NCBI GenBank assembly: GCA_963759115.1
Contig: CAVWXT010000002.1
Span: forward strand, 1 to 64,000
Origin: CAVWXT01 sp963759115
GTDB taxonomy: Bacteria > Planctomycetota > Planctomycetia > Pirellulales > Thermoguttaceae
Length of the DNA stretch: 64,000 nucleotides
Direction: 5' to 3'
Below, piece by piece: positions 46,810 through 56,043 of this stretch; within the stretch, counting starts at the first letter, position 1; every line of letters begins with the position of its first letter. The translations under genes and the position numbers were made by a program. The notes under the pieces were generated by a model. It saw only the letters and a program-made list of their open reading frames with translations. It did not search any database and was not told where the DNA came from.

Positions 46810-47902
46810 GCCCGCTGTCAAGTCTCAATCGCAACCTTTAGGCGAGAGGCGAGAACTTCGTTGGGAGTTCGATAGCCGAGGCGTTTTTTCGGACGGTCGT
46901 TGAGAAGTTGTTGGACTTTGGTAAAACGATGATTGGGGATGCCGACCAGATCCGTACCTTTGGGAAAGAACTGCCGGACCAGGCCGTTGGTGTTTTCGTT
47001 CGTGCCGCGCTGCCACGCGCAGTACGGCTTCGCAAAGTAGATCTTCAAAGCGGCTTCCTCCGTCAACCGCTCGTGCTCGGCGAACTCCTTGCCGTTGTCC
47101 AGCGTCAGCGTCTTCCGCAGCTTCGGAGGCGTGGTCCGATACAACTCGGCGGCGGTCTGACGGACCGTCGCCGCCTGCAAGGTGGGAACCTTGCCCAGCA
47201 ACAAATAGCCCGACTTCCGCTCGACCAGCGTGACGGCGCCGCCGCGTCGGTTGGCGCCCACGATGGTGTCCCCTTCCCAGTCGCCGAAGCGACGGCGGCG
47301 ATCCACGACCACGGGGCGTCCCTCGATGCTCGTGCCGGTGCGAATCCGCCCGCGTTTTTCCCAGTTGGGCCGCTGTCGGCCCAGACGCCGCAGATAACGC
47401 CGCCAGTGCTTCCCGGTGGCCTCCTCGCCGCCGATCCAGGCGTAGATCGTTGGGGGCGAAATCCACTGTCGCCGATCGCCGGGAAAGTCGCTGCGCGCGA
47501 CCGGCGATCTGGTCGGGCGACCATCGCCGCCGCAGGCGATCCCGGACATAACGCCGCACTTCCGGCCGTTGCATCTTGGCGACCCACGGACGTTCACTCC
47601 GCCGCCGCCGAGCCTTTCCCTCGGCCGCCACCGCCCAATAGCCGTTGCGGCTGCGATTGCGTCGCAGTTCGCGGGAAATCGTGCTCTTGCTGCGGCCGAG
47701 CCGGTCGGCGATCTGCGTCTGCATTTTTCCCGCCCTGTGCTCGTGGGCTATGATTTCACGTTCTTCCAGGGTAAGATGACCTGCCATCGCGGGGACTCCT
47801 TTTTGCATGGACCTTCCTCAAAAACGCCCATTCAAACGTCCCTGCGATGTTTTCACCTATACCAGTCTTCCATACGGTTGCGATTCAATTCTAACAGCGG
47901 GC
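46810..47902 (-). mobile_element. IS30-family insertion sequence
   Basis: A 1093-bp element with imperfect 26-bp terminal inverted repeats, outer bases GCCCGCTGT on both ends and AATCGCAAC inside. The length is normal for IS30. The flanks (CAGCTT left, ATCGAG right) show no short duplication, and they belong to two different broken genes, so neighbouring DNA was lost after or during insertion. Confidence 0.85.
46818..47787 (-). pseudogene. IS30-family transposase, one frameshift
   Basis: The start at 47787 has AAGGAG upstream. The N-terminal HTH part reads HLTLEEREIIAHEHRAGKMQ and IADRLGRSKSTISRELRRNR, diagnostic for IS30. A break near 47490 moves to the second frame, which holds the catalytic part: RRFGDWEGDTIVGANRRGG, LTLDNGKEFAEHERLTEEAA and GTNENTNGLVRQFFPKGTDL (D, D, E positions), ending RLGYRTPNEVLASRL. 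A single-base change would restore the whole frame. Confidence 0.87.
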
Positions 47903-49297
47903 ATCGAGCAGATCACCTTCCTGCTGTTCCTGAAGATGGCCGACGAAAAGGCCATCAAGCTGCCCAAGGGCTGCGACTGGCCCAAACTCCGCGACCAGAG
48001 CGGCACTGCCCTGGTGGACCACTACGTGGACCTGCTCCGCACCCTGGGCAAGACGCCCGGCATCCTCGGCGACATCTACGCCGAGGCCCAGTCCCGCTTC
48101 ACCAACCCCGTCAACCTCAAACGCCTGGTCAACCTCATCGACGAGACGGAATGGACTACCCTCGGCGTGGACGTGAAGGCCGAAGCCTACGAGGGCCTGC
48201 TGGAAAAGGCCGCCAGCGAGGGCAAGAAAGGGGCCGGGCAATATTTCACGCCCCGCGTGCTGATCCAGTCCATCGTCCGCTGTGTGAAGACCCGACCCCC
48301 GCGCCCATCGGGAGTTCACCATCTCCGACCCGGCCTGCGGCACGGGCGGTTTCCTGGTGGCGGCCTATGAATGGCTGATCCACGCAGACCAAGGGCGGCG
48401 CGCTGGACCGCGACCTCGCCAAGCGCATCCGCCAGAAGACCTACTACGGCCAGGACCTCGTGGCCCGGCCCCGCCGGCTGGCCCTGATGAACCTCTTCCT
48501 GCACGGCCTGGAGCCCAAAATCGTGCTGGGCGACACGATCTACGAGGCCCCGTCGTCCGACCGCTTCGACGTGATCCTGACCAACCCGCCCTTCGGCACC
48601 AAGGGGGCGAACCAGGCCCCCGACCGCGACGACTTCACCATCGCCACCAGCAACAAACAACTCAACTTCGTCCAGCACATCCTGACGGTCTTGAAGCCCA
48701 GCGGGCGGGCCGCCGTGGTGCTGCCCGACAACTGCCTCTTCGCCGACCAGGCCGGCGAGGTCTTTAAGATTCTGGCCGAAGACTGCAACCTGCACACGGT
48801 CTTGCGTCTGCCCCGCGGCACGTTCACTCCCTACAGCCAGGGCGTGAAGGCCAACGTGGTCTTCTTCACCAAGGGCTACCCCACGGAAAAAGTCTGGATT
48901 TACGACGCCCGCTCCAACGTGCCGGGCATCACGAAGAAGGACCGGCCGCTCGTGCCCGAGCATTTCGCCGAGTTCGAGAAGTGTTATGGCGGCGACCCCA
49001 ACGGCCGGGCGAAGCGGAAAGAGTCGGACTCGCCCGCCGGCAGAGGGCTATTTGGGCGGCGACCGCTGGCGATGCTTCCCGATTGCGGAGGTGGAGGCCC
49101 GCGAGTTCAAGCTCGACAGTTTCAAGTGGCTCAAGGACGACGCGCTGGAAGACGCCGACGAGTTGCCCCCGCCGGAGGAACTGGCCACCGACGCCATCGG
49201 CGAACTGGAGGACGCGGTCGAGGAACTGAACGCCGTGCTGGCGCTGCTGGAAAATGGCAACGGGACCAACGGCCGCCGGAAGGGGCGGAGGACTTGA
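47903..49297 (+). pseudogene. hsdM: type I restriction-modification methyltransferase HsdM, 5'-truncated and frameshifted
   Basis: The remaining gene begins within EQITFLLFLKMADEKAIKLP, the end of the family's N-terminal segment; the first 20-40 residues were lost where the IS30 now lies. Then follow AASEGKKGAGQYFTPRVLIQ, the SAM site DPACGTGGFLVAAYEWL and the catalytic motif ILTNPPFGTKGANQ. Frame breaks lie near 48290 (ACCCG, one C too many), 48390 (AAGGGCGG, one G too many) and 49040. The ending FKLDSFKWLKDDALEDADEL is normal for HsdM. The truncation is real; the breaks may be errors. No hsdR or complete hsdS is in the window. Confidence 0.85.
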
Positions 49298-49351
49298 TAT
49301 CTCGGCCTGGATTTCGTTAGAATGGAAGGGGACGCAGGAAGGAGCATTTCC

Positions 49352-49608
49352 ATGACGTATCGCGGACATATTAAGAACGGCGTGGCGGTGCTCGAGGAGC
49401 CCGTGGGCCTCGCGGACGGGACGCCGGTGACGATTCAGGTAGAACGGCAGGAGAACGATTTCTGGAAGGGCAAGAGCATCGACGAACTGGCCCGCCAAGA
49501 AGGCCGCGACTACGAGCCGGCGGCCGCCCTGCTGGAGCGGATCCTGCGCCGCCGGCCATCCCCCCGCCCCGCCGCAAAAAATCCAACGCGGCCAAAAAGC
49601 GGGCTTGA
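49352..49608 (+). pseudogene. chimeric remnant: small antitoxin-like start joined to an HsdS-like end
   Basis: The ATG at 49352 has GAAGGAG upstream and gives MTYRGHIKNGVAVLEEPVGL then ADGTPVTIQVE and FWKGKSIDELARQEG, which look like a small antitoxin-type protein. After about residue 55 the sequence becomes EPAAALLERILRRR and, in another frame, PPRRKKSNAAKKRA with a stop at 49606-49608, which looks like the C-terminus of a type I specificity subunit. The join suggests that most of hsdS was deleted. This is an interpretation from short segments. Confidence 0.45.
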
Positions 49609-50094
49609 ATTCCGGCCGGCCGTGTACTATACATGCGACCATGCTCTCCCTCGGCCTTTCCCTAATCCCCATGCGATGCTGTCTCCACACATCGCGGCCG
49701 CGGCCCCGGCCGTTCCGGCAAGGTCGATCCGCCCTCGGGGGCCAAAGGGGACAGTCCCACTCTTGTGGCGTCCTGCCACAAAGATCGGGACAGTCCCCGT
49801 GCCGTCTGCCGGCGGACGAAATTGCCCATCCTGCCTGTGCAACGTTCCCCCCCGAAAGTACAAATCGACTTACGACGTTGCTGTCGGGCGCAACTCGCAT
49901 CGCCGCATCGACTTCGGGCGATCGACGCAACTGGTGACGCGATCGTAAGACGCGGCGACAAAATGCCCGCCCGCTTGCCGGATCGTGCCTTGCGGCAGAC
50001 GCATTTATCGTTGCATCTCGGAGCATTTCTGGCATACACATGTCAATGGGCAGCCGAGCCAGCCACCAACGCACGTCCGCACAACGAGTCGATC
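49609..50094. other. non-coding region with a palindromic repeat
   Basis: No gene is supported. GGGGACAGTCCC near 49748-49759 is mirrored by GGGACAGTCCCC near 49788-49799, around a GTGGC/GCCAC pair. This arrangement matches REP-like elements seen between genes in Planctomycetota. A TTGAAT ... TACTAT promoter-like pair is present near 49607-49635. Confidence 0.45.
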
Positions 50095-50562
50095 ATGCCA
50101 ACCTCCGTCTTCGATCGCGTGGAAGCCCTGTTGAAACAGCAGGGCGTCGCGTTCCAGGTGCTGCGGCACGAACCGGTGTACACGAGCGAGGAGGCCGCCA
50201 GAGTGCGCGGCACGCCGCTTTCGAGCGGGGCCAAGGCCCTGGTCTGCAAGGGCGACGAGACGTTCGTGATGTTCGTCATGCCGGCCGACCGGAAACTCGA
50301 CAGCCTCGCGGTGCGTCAGGCCAAGGGCTGGCGAAAGCTGCGGTTTGCCACCCGCGACGAGGTGCTGCAAATGACCGGTCTCTTGCCCGGCTCGATCCCG
50401 CCTTTCGGCAGCCTGTTCGAGCTGCCCACCCTCTGCGACCAGCGGCTGGGCGAGAACGCGGTCATCAACTTCAACGCCGGCGACCACAGCGTCTCGGTGA
50501 GCATGCGCTACGCGGACTACGTGCAGGCGGAAAAGCCCGAGCTGGGCCTGTTCGCCGAGTAG
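50095..50562 (+). CDS. YbaK/ProX-type aminoacyl-tRNA deacylase
   Basis: A 155-residue protein with VFDRVEALLKQQGVAFQVLR, PVYTSEEAARVRGTPLSSGA then KALVCKG, which are the YbaK/EbsC domain hallmarks (the lysine of KALV lies in the substrate pocket). GSIPPFGSLFELPTLCDQRL is the second conserved block. Enzymes of this family remove wrongly attached amino acids from tRNA in trans. The specificity (Cys-tRNA-Pro or Ala-tRNA-Pro) cannot be read here. Intact and stand-alone. Confidence 0.85.
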   Translation: MPTSVFDRVEALLKQQGVAFQVLRHEPVYTSEEAARVRGTPLSSGAKALVCKGDETFVMFVMPADRKLDSLAVRQAKGWRKLRFATRDEVLQMTGLLPGSIPPFGSLFELPTLCDQRLGENAVINFNAGDHSVSVSMRYADYVQAEKPELGLFAE

Positions 50563-50664
50563 TTCGTCGCCTCTTGCGTCCGCCCCGTCTCTTTGCGATG
50601 CTGATGGGGTACGAGACGACCGCGGAACTGTCTTGTCGTCCATCAATCAGGAGCGAACGCCGCC

Positions 50665-51911
50665 ATGAATACCGACCGCCGCAAGTTCTTGAAGACCGTC
50701 GCCGCATCGACCATCGCCGCCAGCCAATTTCTGCAACCTGGTGATGCATGCGGTGAGAGGCCGCCCTATTCCGCCGACCTGGAAGGGCGGCTCCGCAAAC
50801 TGCGGGCGAAGACGGGCCTGACCATCGAGAGCATCGAGACCTTCACCCAGGCCCCGGACTTGAGCATCGTGCGCGTCCGCACCAACGACGGCGCCGAGGG
50901 CTATGGCCAGATTTCCTGGTCCGACGCCGACATCTCGGCCCAGATCTTGCACCGCAAGATCGCCCGGCACGCCCTGGGCGCCGACCCGGCCGACTTCGAC
51001 GCCATCTCCGATCGCGCCATCGAGGCGAACTACAAGTTTCCCTGGTCGTTTGTCTGCCGGGCATTGGCCGGGGTCGATACGGCGATCTGGGATCTGTTGG
51101 GCAAGCAGGCCGGCAAGAGCGTGTGCGTCCTGCTGGGCGGCACGCCCCGGGCGCTGCCCGTCTACGGATCGAGCATGAGCCGCACCATCCAGCCCGCCGC
51201 CGAGGCCGAGCGGCTGGCCCGGCTTCGTGATGCCAAGGGCTTTACGGGGTTCAAGATTCGCCTCGGCAAGGTGTGCGGCCACGACGAAGACCAGTGGCCG
51301 GGACGCACCGAGGCGATCATTCCCGCGGTCCGCAAGGCGCTGGGCGACAAACAGCGCTCCTAGCCGACGCCAACAGTTGCTACACGGTGGCCAAGGCCAT
51401 CGAGGTGGGGCGGCGGCTCGAAGATCAGGGCTACTGCCATTTCGAAGAGCCCTGCCCGTATTGGGAATTGGAATGGACGGCCGAGGTGGCCGCGGCGCTG
51501 AAAGTCCCCATTGCGGGCGGCGAGCAAGACAACGAGTTGACCCAGTGGCGGCGGATGATCCGCATGAAGGCGGTGGACATCGTGCAGCCCGACTTGTGTT
51601 ACATCGGTGGCCTGAGCCGGGCGCTGCGCGTGGCGGCGATGGCCCACCAGGTGAATCTCCGGTGCGTGCCGCATTCGGCCAATCTGAGCATGGTGATCCT
51701 CTTTACGCTGCACCTGTTCGGGGCGATTCCCAACGCCGGGGATCGCGTGGAGTTCACCATCGAGGCCGACAAGTTCGGGCCGACCTTGTATCAGCCGGCC
51801 CTGGAGGTCCGCGACGGCCGCGTGGCCATCCCCGACGGCCCGGGCTGGGGCGTGACGATCAATCCCGAGTTTCTGGCCAAGGCCCAGCGCCAGGTCAGCA
51901 CGCGGTCGTGA
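50665..51911 (+). pseudogene. Tat-exported enolase-superfamily (mandelate racemase type) protein, one frameshift
   Basis: A twin-arginine-type start NTDRRKFLKTVAASTIAASQ and AGGAG at 50649 support the start. The barrel shows GFTGFKIRLGK (K-x-R acid/base), LLADANSCYTVAKAIEVGRR (first metal Asp), FEEPCPYWE (Glu), IAGGEQDNE (Glu) and PHSANLSMV (His). These are all ligands of the mandelate racemase/muconate lactonising group. A deletion of one A in GACAAACAGCG at about 51353 breaks the frame. The natural substrate is not readable; family members dehydrate or epimerise sugar acids. It fits with the neighbouring oxidoreductases in sugar-acid metabolism. Confidence 0.84.
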
Positions 51912-51924
51912 GATTGTCGCCGTT

Positions 51925-54258
51925 TCACGGGCCGCGCTTGGCCCCGAGAAAGAAATCGATGCCGGCCCGAATGGCCAACTCCGTCAACCGCATCTGCTCG
52001 CGGGGAGGCGTGCGGACGTTGTTGTTCTGAATCTCGATCATCATTTCCGGCCGCGTGGGGAAGATGTCGCCCCAAGCCGCGCGGAAGAAGCGAATCTGGT
52101 CTTCGGCGTAGTCCAACGGCCGGGCCTCGGGCATCGGCGTTCCGCCCCCGTCGCGCAATGCCTTGACGATGAAGTCGCCGAGTTGCTGGTTGGCGGTGCG
52201 GACCGGCTCGGGCAGGTCTTTCTGCGAGAACGGCAGCACCACGCTGGCGTTGTACTTCGATCGCTCGAACTCCGTCTGGTGCAGATCGAGATGGGCGTCG
52301 TAGGCGTATTTCGCCGACATCCGCAGCAAGAGCTTGAAGTAGGTCGACGCCCGGTCGCGGTTTGGCTCGACGTATTCGTCGTCGTTGATCTGCTCGTAGG
52401 CGATGCCGAGCCACGCGGGCTGCATGTCGCGGATGTTCCACCGGCCAACCCGCGGAAAGTTGCTCCCGTCCTTGGCGCGGCCAAACATGAACTGGCCGAA
52501 CTCGCGGTTGGCGTATTTCGTGCCGTCCCACCAGTCGACCGGCGCTCGGGCCCGGCCATCCGGGTTGCCGTCGGGAATGAACGTGAGCACGGTCTTCTGG
52601 AGCAAGTCGGGGCCGGCCAACGTGGCTTTCTGACCGTCGAGATGAACGCCGTCGAGCACCTGCGACAGGAAATCCATCATCCCGGCGGTGGATGCCGGCT
52701 CGTGGGCGTGGGGCTGCGAAAACACCAGTTTCTTCTTGCCCTTGTCGTCCACCCGGGGATCGGTCACAGTCACCGCGAAGGCCGTGCGCCCGTGGAACGT
52801 CCGCTGTTCTTCCAGCGAGACCAGCGTGGGATACTTCTTGGCCCATTGGCGTATTTTGGCCTCGGTCAGTTCGGGCCGCACGAGCCAGAAGGCGGCCGCC
52901 GGTGGGGCCGGGACATCGCTGCGTATGCAGTAGACCCGAGCCGACGAGCGGATCAGCAGCCGGTCGCCGACGATCGCCGGCGTGGCCAGGTACATTTCGT
53001 CCTCGGGCAACTTGTTGGTGTGCAAGACTTCGAACTCATCGCCCGCCTTGCCGACGAACGTCAGGCCGTCTTCGTTCTGGCAGAACACCTTGCCGCGATA
53101 GGCCCAGGGCGAGGAGGTGAAGTGCTGGCCATCGGGCAACGGCTTTTGCTCGTAGATCGGTTTGCCGGTCTGCGAATCGAAGGCACTCAGCATCCCCCGA
53201 TCGAGAAGCACGTAGAGCCGGCCGTCATAGACCAGCGTCGTCGGGTTGTAGGGGGCGGCGGTCCGATTGCACCAGGCGATGGACAGGTTGCTGTTTTCTT
53301 CAGACGCCAGCGAAATATCGCCGGTGGCGCCGGGGCGAATGGCATACAGCGGCTTCTTCTTGTCGCCGACGTAGCCCGAGCTGAGATACAGCAAACCCTG
53401 GTCGGCATAGGGGGTGCCGATGGTAATTCCCGACATCCCGCGGAACCACCAGAGGAGCTTCCCGTCGAGGTCGTAGGAGCGGACCTTGCCGGTGCCGGGC
53501 GTGACGATTTCCGTGCGTTGGGGGGTCTGCCACACGTAGGGCGTCGACCAGTTGCTCTTCTCATCGCGATCGACGCGCCACACCTCCTCGCCGCTGCGTT
53601 TGTCCAACGCCAGCAGGTACGACTGCTCTTCATTGTCGTCGACGAGGTAGAGCCGGTCGCCGTGCAGGACGGGCGAGGCGGCCGTGCCCCAGCCCAATCG
53701 CCGCTTGTGCGGCGCGATCGCCTTTTGCCATACGGGGCGGCCTTCCATGTCGAAACAGTACACGCCCACGTCGCCGAACAACGCATACACCCGCTGGCCG
53801 TCGGTCACGGGCGTTTCCGAGGCGTAGCTGTTCTTGGAATGCGTCGGGCCGGACGGCGGGCCTTGATGCACCGTCCGCTCCCAGAGCACTTTGCCGGAGA
53901 ACAAGTCGAGGCAGAAGACCTTCCACTGGTACTCCGAGGCGGGCACTTCCGGCTTCTCGCCGCCGCGATAGAGCCCCTTCTTCGGCAACTCGGAGCTTTC
54001 CGGGGCCACGACCGTCGTGAGAAACACGCGGTTGCCCCAGACGATGGGCGAGGACCAGCCCCGGCCCGGAATGTCGGTCTTCCAGGCCACGTTCTCGCTG
54101 GCCGACCAGCGATCGGGCAGACTGGGGTTGGCCGCCACGGCCCGCGAGCCCGGCCCGAGGAATTGGGGCCAATTGTCGTCGTCGGCCCGCGTTGCCAACG
54201 CAGTCAGTCCGACTGACAGTGTCGCCACGATGATCAGAACGGCGTGGTGTGTTCTCAT
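51925..54258 (-). CDS. PQQ-type beta-propeller fused to an M14-type carboxypeptidase domain
   Basis: An intact 777-residue protein. A signal peptide is followed by NWPQFLGPGSRAVAANPSLP and propeller repeats (LDLFSGKVLWERT, ALDKRSGEEVWRVDRDEKSN, AFDSQTGKPIYEQK) up to about residue 440. From about 460 the sequence changes to a zinc-carboxypeptidase pattern: VFSQPHAHEPASTAGMMDFL (H-x-x-E zinc motif), TFIPDGNPDGRAR, YDAHLDLHQTEFERSKYN (zinc His) and PEMMIEIQNNN (catalytic Glu). The propeller alone is common in Planctomycetota, and so is the peptidase, but the joined form in one chain is unusual. The protein is exported; the propeller may serve as a binding platform for the peptidase. Confidence 0.82.
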   Translation of the reverse strand: MRTHHAVLIIVATLSVGLTALATRADDDNWPQFLGPGSRAVAANPSLPDRWSASENVAWKTDIPGRGWSSPIVWGNRVFLTTVVAPESSELPKKGLYRGGEKPEVPASEYQWKVFCLDLFSGKVLWERTVHQGPPSGPTHSKNSYASETPVTDGQRVYALFGDVGVYCFDMEGRPVWQKAIAPHKRRLGWGTAASPVLHGDRLYLVDDNEEQSYLLALDKRSGEEVWRVDRDEKSNWSTPYVWQTPQRTEIVTPGTGKVRSYDLDGKLLWWFRGMSGITIGTPYADQGLLYLSSGYVGDKKKPLYAIRPGATGDISLASEENSNLSIAWCNRTAAPYNPTTLVYDGRLYVLLDRGMLSAFDSQTGKPIYEQKPLPDGQHFTSSPWAYRGKVFCQNEDGLTFVGKAGDEFEVLHTNKLPEDEMYLATPAIVGDRLLIRSSARVYCIRSDVPAPPAAAFWLVRPELTEAKIRQWAKKYPTLVSLEEQRTFHGRTAFAVTVTDPRVDDKGKKKLVFSQPHAHEPASTAGMMDFLSQVLDGVHLDGQKATLAGPDLLQKTVLTFIPDGNPDGRARAPVDWWDGTKYANREFGQFMFGRAKDGSNFPRVGRWNIRDMQPAWLGIAYEQINDDEYVEPNRDRASTYFKLLLRMSAKYAYDAHLDLHQTEFERSKYNASVVLPFSQKDLPEPVRTANQQLGDFIVKALRDGGGTPMPEARPLDYAEDQIRFFRAAWGDIFPTRPEMMIEIQNNNVRTPPREQMRLTELAIRAGIDFFLGAKRGP

Positions 54259-54619
54259 TCTGGTAGCTCCGGTTGCCCTCGTTGTCTGCGATCCGCCGGC
54301 GGACCGACGCCGGATCAGGGATTATTGCCGCTGGACGGGTCTTCTGCAACTCGGGCAGCCCACTCGTCAGGGCCGATCCGTTTTCCCAAATAGGACTTGT
54401 GGGAGGCGACTCCCGTCGCCGATTTGCGGCTGTTTTCGGGCAATCGGCGACTGGAGTCGCCTCCCACAGCGAAAACTGATCGTCGCTGGCCCGTTCGTCC
54501 CCTTGTTTCCCCCCGCTCGCCGGCCTGTTATAATGGGCTGCGCCCGCGTGGCAAACGTCACGGGGCTGCGAAAGACCCACCTTGACGCCAACATGTCCAA
54601 TTCTTCCCGGAGCGACACG

Positions 54620-56026
54620 ATGAACAACGGTACGAAGACGAACGCGAACTTGACACGTCGGAAGTTTCTCCAGCGCACCGCCGGCACGGCCGCGGCGGCC
54701 TATTGCGTGCCGGCCCTTGTGCCGTCGTCGGTTTTCGGCGCCGCGGCGCCGAGCAACCGGATCAACGTGGCCTTTATCGGGTTGGGCAATCAGAGCCGCA
54801 TCGACCTGCCCGCCTTCCTCGGGCACGACGACGCGCAGGTTGTGGCCGTCTGCGACGTCAACAAGGGCAGCAACCATTACCTTCGACCCACCGACTTCCT
54901 CGGCCGTGAGCCGGGCCAGAAGAAGGTCAACGCTTATTACGCTGAGAAGAAGGGCGTCGGCCAATACAAGGGTTGCGACGCCTGCGAGGACTTCCGCGAG
55001 GTGTTGGCCCGCGACAACGTCAACGCCGTCGTGGTCATCGTTCCCGACCAGTGGCACGGGGTCATCACGACCATGGCCGCCAAGGCCGGCAAAGACATCT
55101 ATTGCGAGAAGCCGCTGTCGCTGACCGTCGCGCAAGGGCGGAAGATGGTCGAGGTGGTGCGCCAGCAGAAGCGCGTACTCCAGACGGGGAGCATGTATCG
55201 CTCCAGCCTCAACGCCCGACACGTGTGCGAATTGGTCCGCAACGGGCATCTCGGCCAGGTGAAGCGGATCATCACCGACGTCGCCCGCAACAACTTCAAG
55301 GGTCCTGGCCCCGGCTGGCAGCCCATGCCCGTGCCCGAGGGCTTCAACTACGACATGTGGCTGGGCCCGGCCCCCATGGCGCCCTACCACGAAGACCGCT
55401 GCTTGTATCGCTTCCGTTTCATTCGCGATTACTCGGGCGGTCAGACGACGAACTTCGGCGCCCACACGAACGATCTGGCCCAATGGGCCCTCGGGATGGA
55501 TGGCAGCGGGCCGGTGGAGTTCGAGGACCAGGGCTCAGAATTTCCGGAGCCCGGCAGCCTGTTCAACACCCCCTCGAAAATCAATTTCCGTGCCCAATAT
55601 CAGAATGGCGTGGAATTGATTTGCCAGATGACGCAGCGCGGTTTCGGCATCCGCATTGAGGGAACCGAAGGCTGGATCGATCTGACCTACGGCAAGGTGG
55701 AAAGTTCTCCGGCGTCGCTGAAAGACATCAAGATTGGCCCCAACGAAATCCATCTGGCGCAGAGCAACAAAAGCCGCACGGTCGATGCCCAGGAGAACTA
55801 CATCGTCGATCACTCGCGGAACTTCTTGGACTGCATCCGCTCGCGAGAGGATCCTGTGGCGCACGTGGAAATCGGCAACAGCACGGCGAACCTCTGCCAC
55901 CTCGGCAATATCGCCATGCTGCTCCATAAGAAAATCCGCTGGGACCCGAAGCAGGGGCAAATCATCGGCGACGAAGAGGCCGCCGCGATGTTGAGCCGGC
56001 CGCTGCGGGCGCCGTGGACGATCTGA
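54620..56026 (+). CDS. Tat-exported Gfo/Idh/MocA-family oxidoreductase, copy 1
   Basis: A 468-residue intact protein. The signal LTRRKFLQRTAGTAAAAYCV is a twin-arginine type, typical for this clade. The Rossmann fold shows INVAFIGLGNQSRIDLPAFL (G-x-G-x-x-S) and VVAVCDVN. The catalytic EKP is in DIYCEKPLSLTV. The C-terminal domain has WLGPAPMAPYHEDRCLYRFR. Members use NAD(P) held tightly in the protein and act on sugars or sugar acids. The ATG at 54620 has GGAG upstream; another in-frame ATG is at 54593. Followed 17 bases later by a close paralogue. Confidence 0.9.
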   Translation: MNNGTKTNANLTRRKFLQRTAGTAAAAYCVPALVPSSVFGAAAPSNRINVAFIGLGNQSRIDLPAFLGHDDAQVVAVCDVNKGSNHYLRPTDFLGREPGQKKVNAYYAEKKGVGQYKGCDACEDFREVLARDNVNAVVVIVPDQWHGVITTMAAKAGKDIYCEKPLSLTVAQGRKMVEVVRQQKRVLQTGSMYRSSLNARHVCELVRNGHLGQVKRIITDVARNNFKGPGPGWQPMPVPEGFNYDMWLGPAPMAPYHEDRCLYRFRFIRDYSGGQTTNFGAHTNDLAQWALGMDGSGPVEFEDQGSEFPEPGSLFNTPSKINFRAQYQNGVELICQMTQRGFGIRIEGTEGWIDLTYGKVESSPASLKDIKIGPNEIHLAQSNKSRTVDAQENYIVDHSRNFLDCIRSREDPVAHVEIGNSTANLCHLGNIAMLLHKKIRWDPKQGQIIGDEEAAAMLSRPLRAPWTI

Positions 56027-56043
56027 GACATCCGAGGAACAAG

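Noticed and set aside
52183..54216. 677-codon rightward frame and 53630-55483 leftward frame
   Set aside because: Both are antisense or out-of-frame shadows of the propeller-peptidase and the first oxidoreductase genes, which have clear domains.
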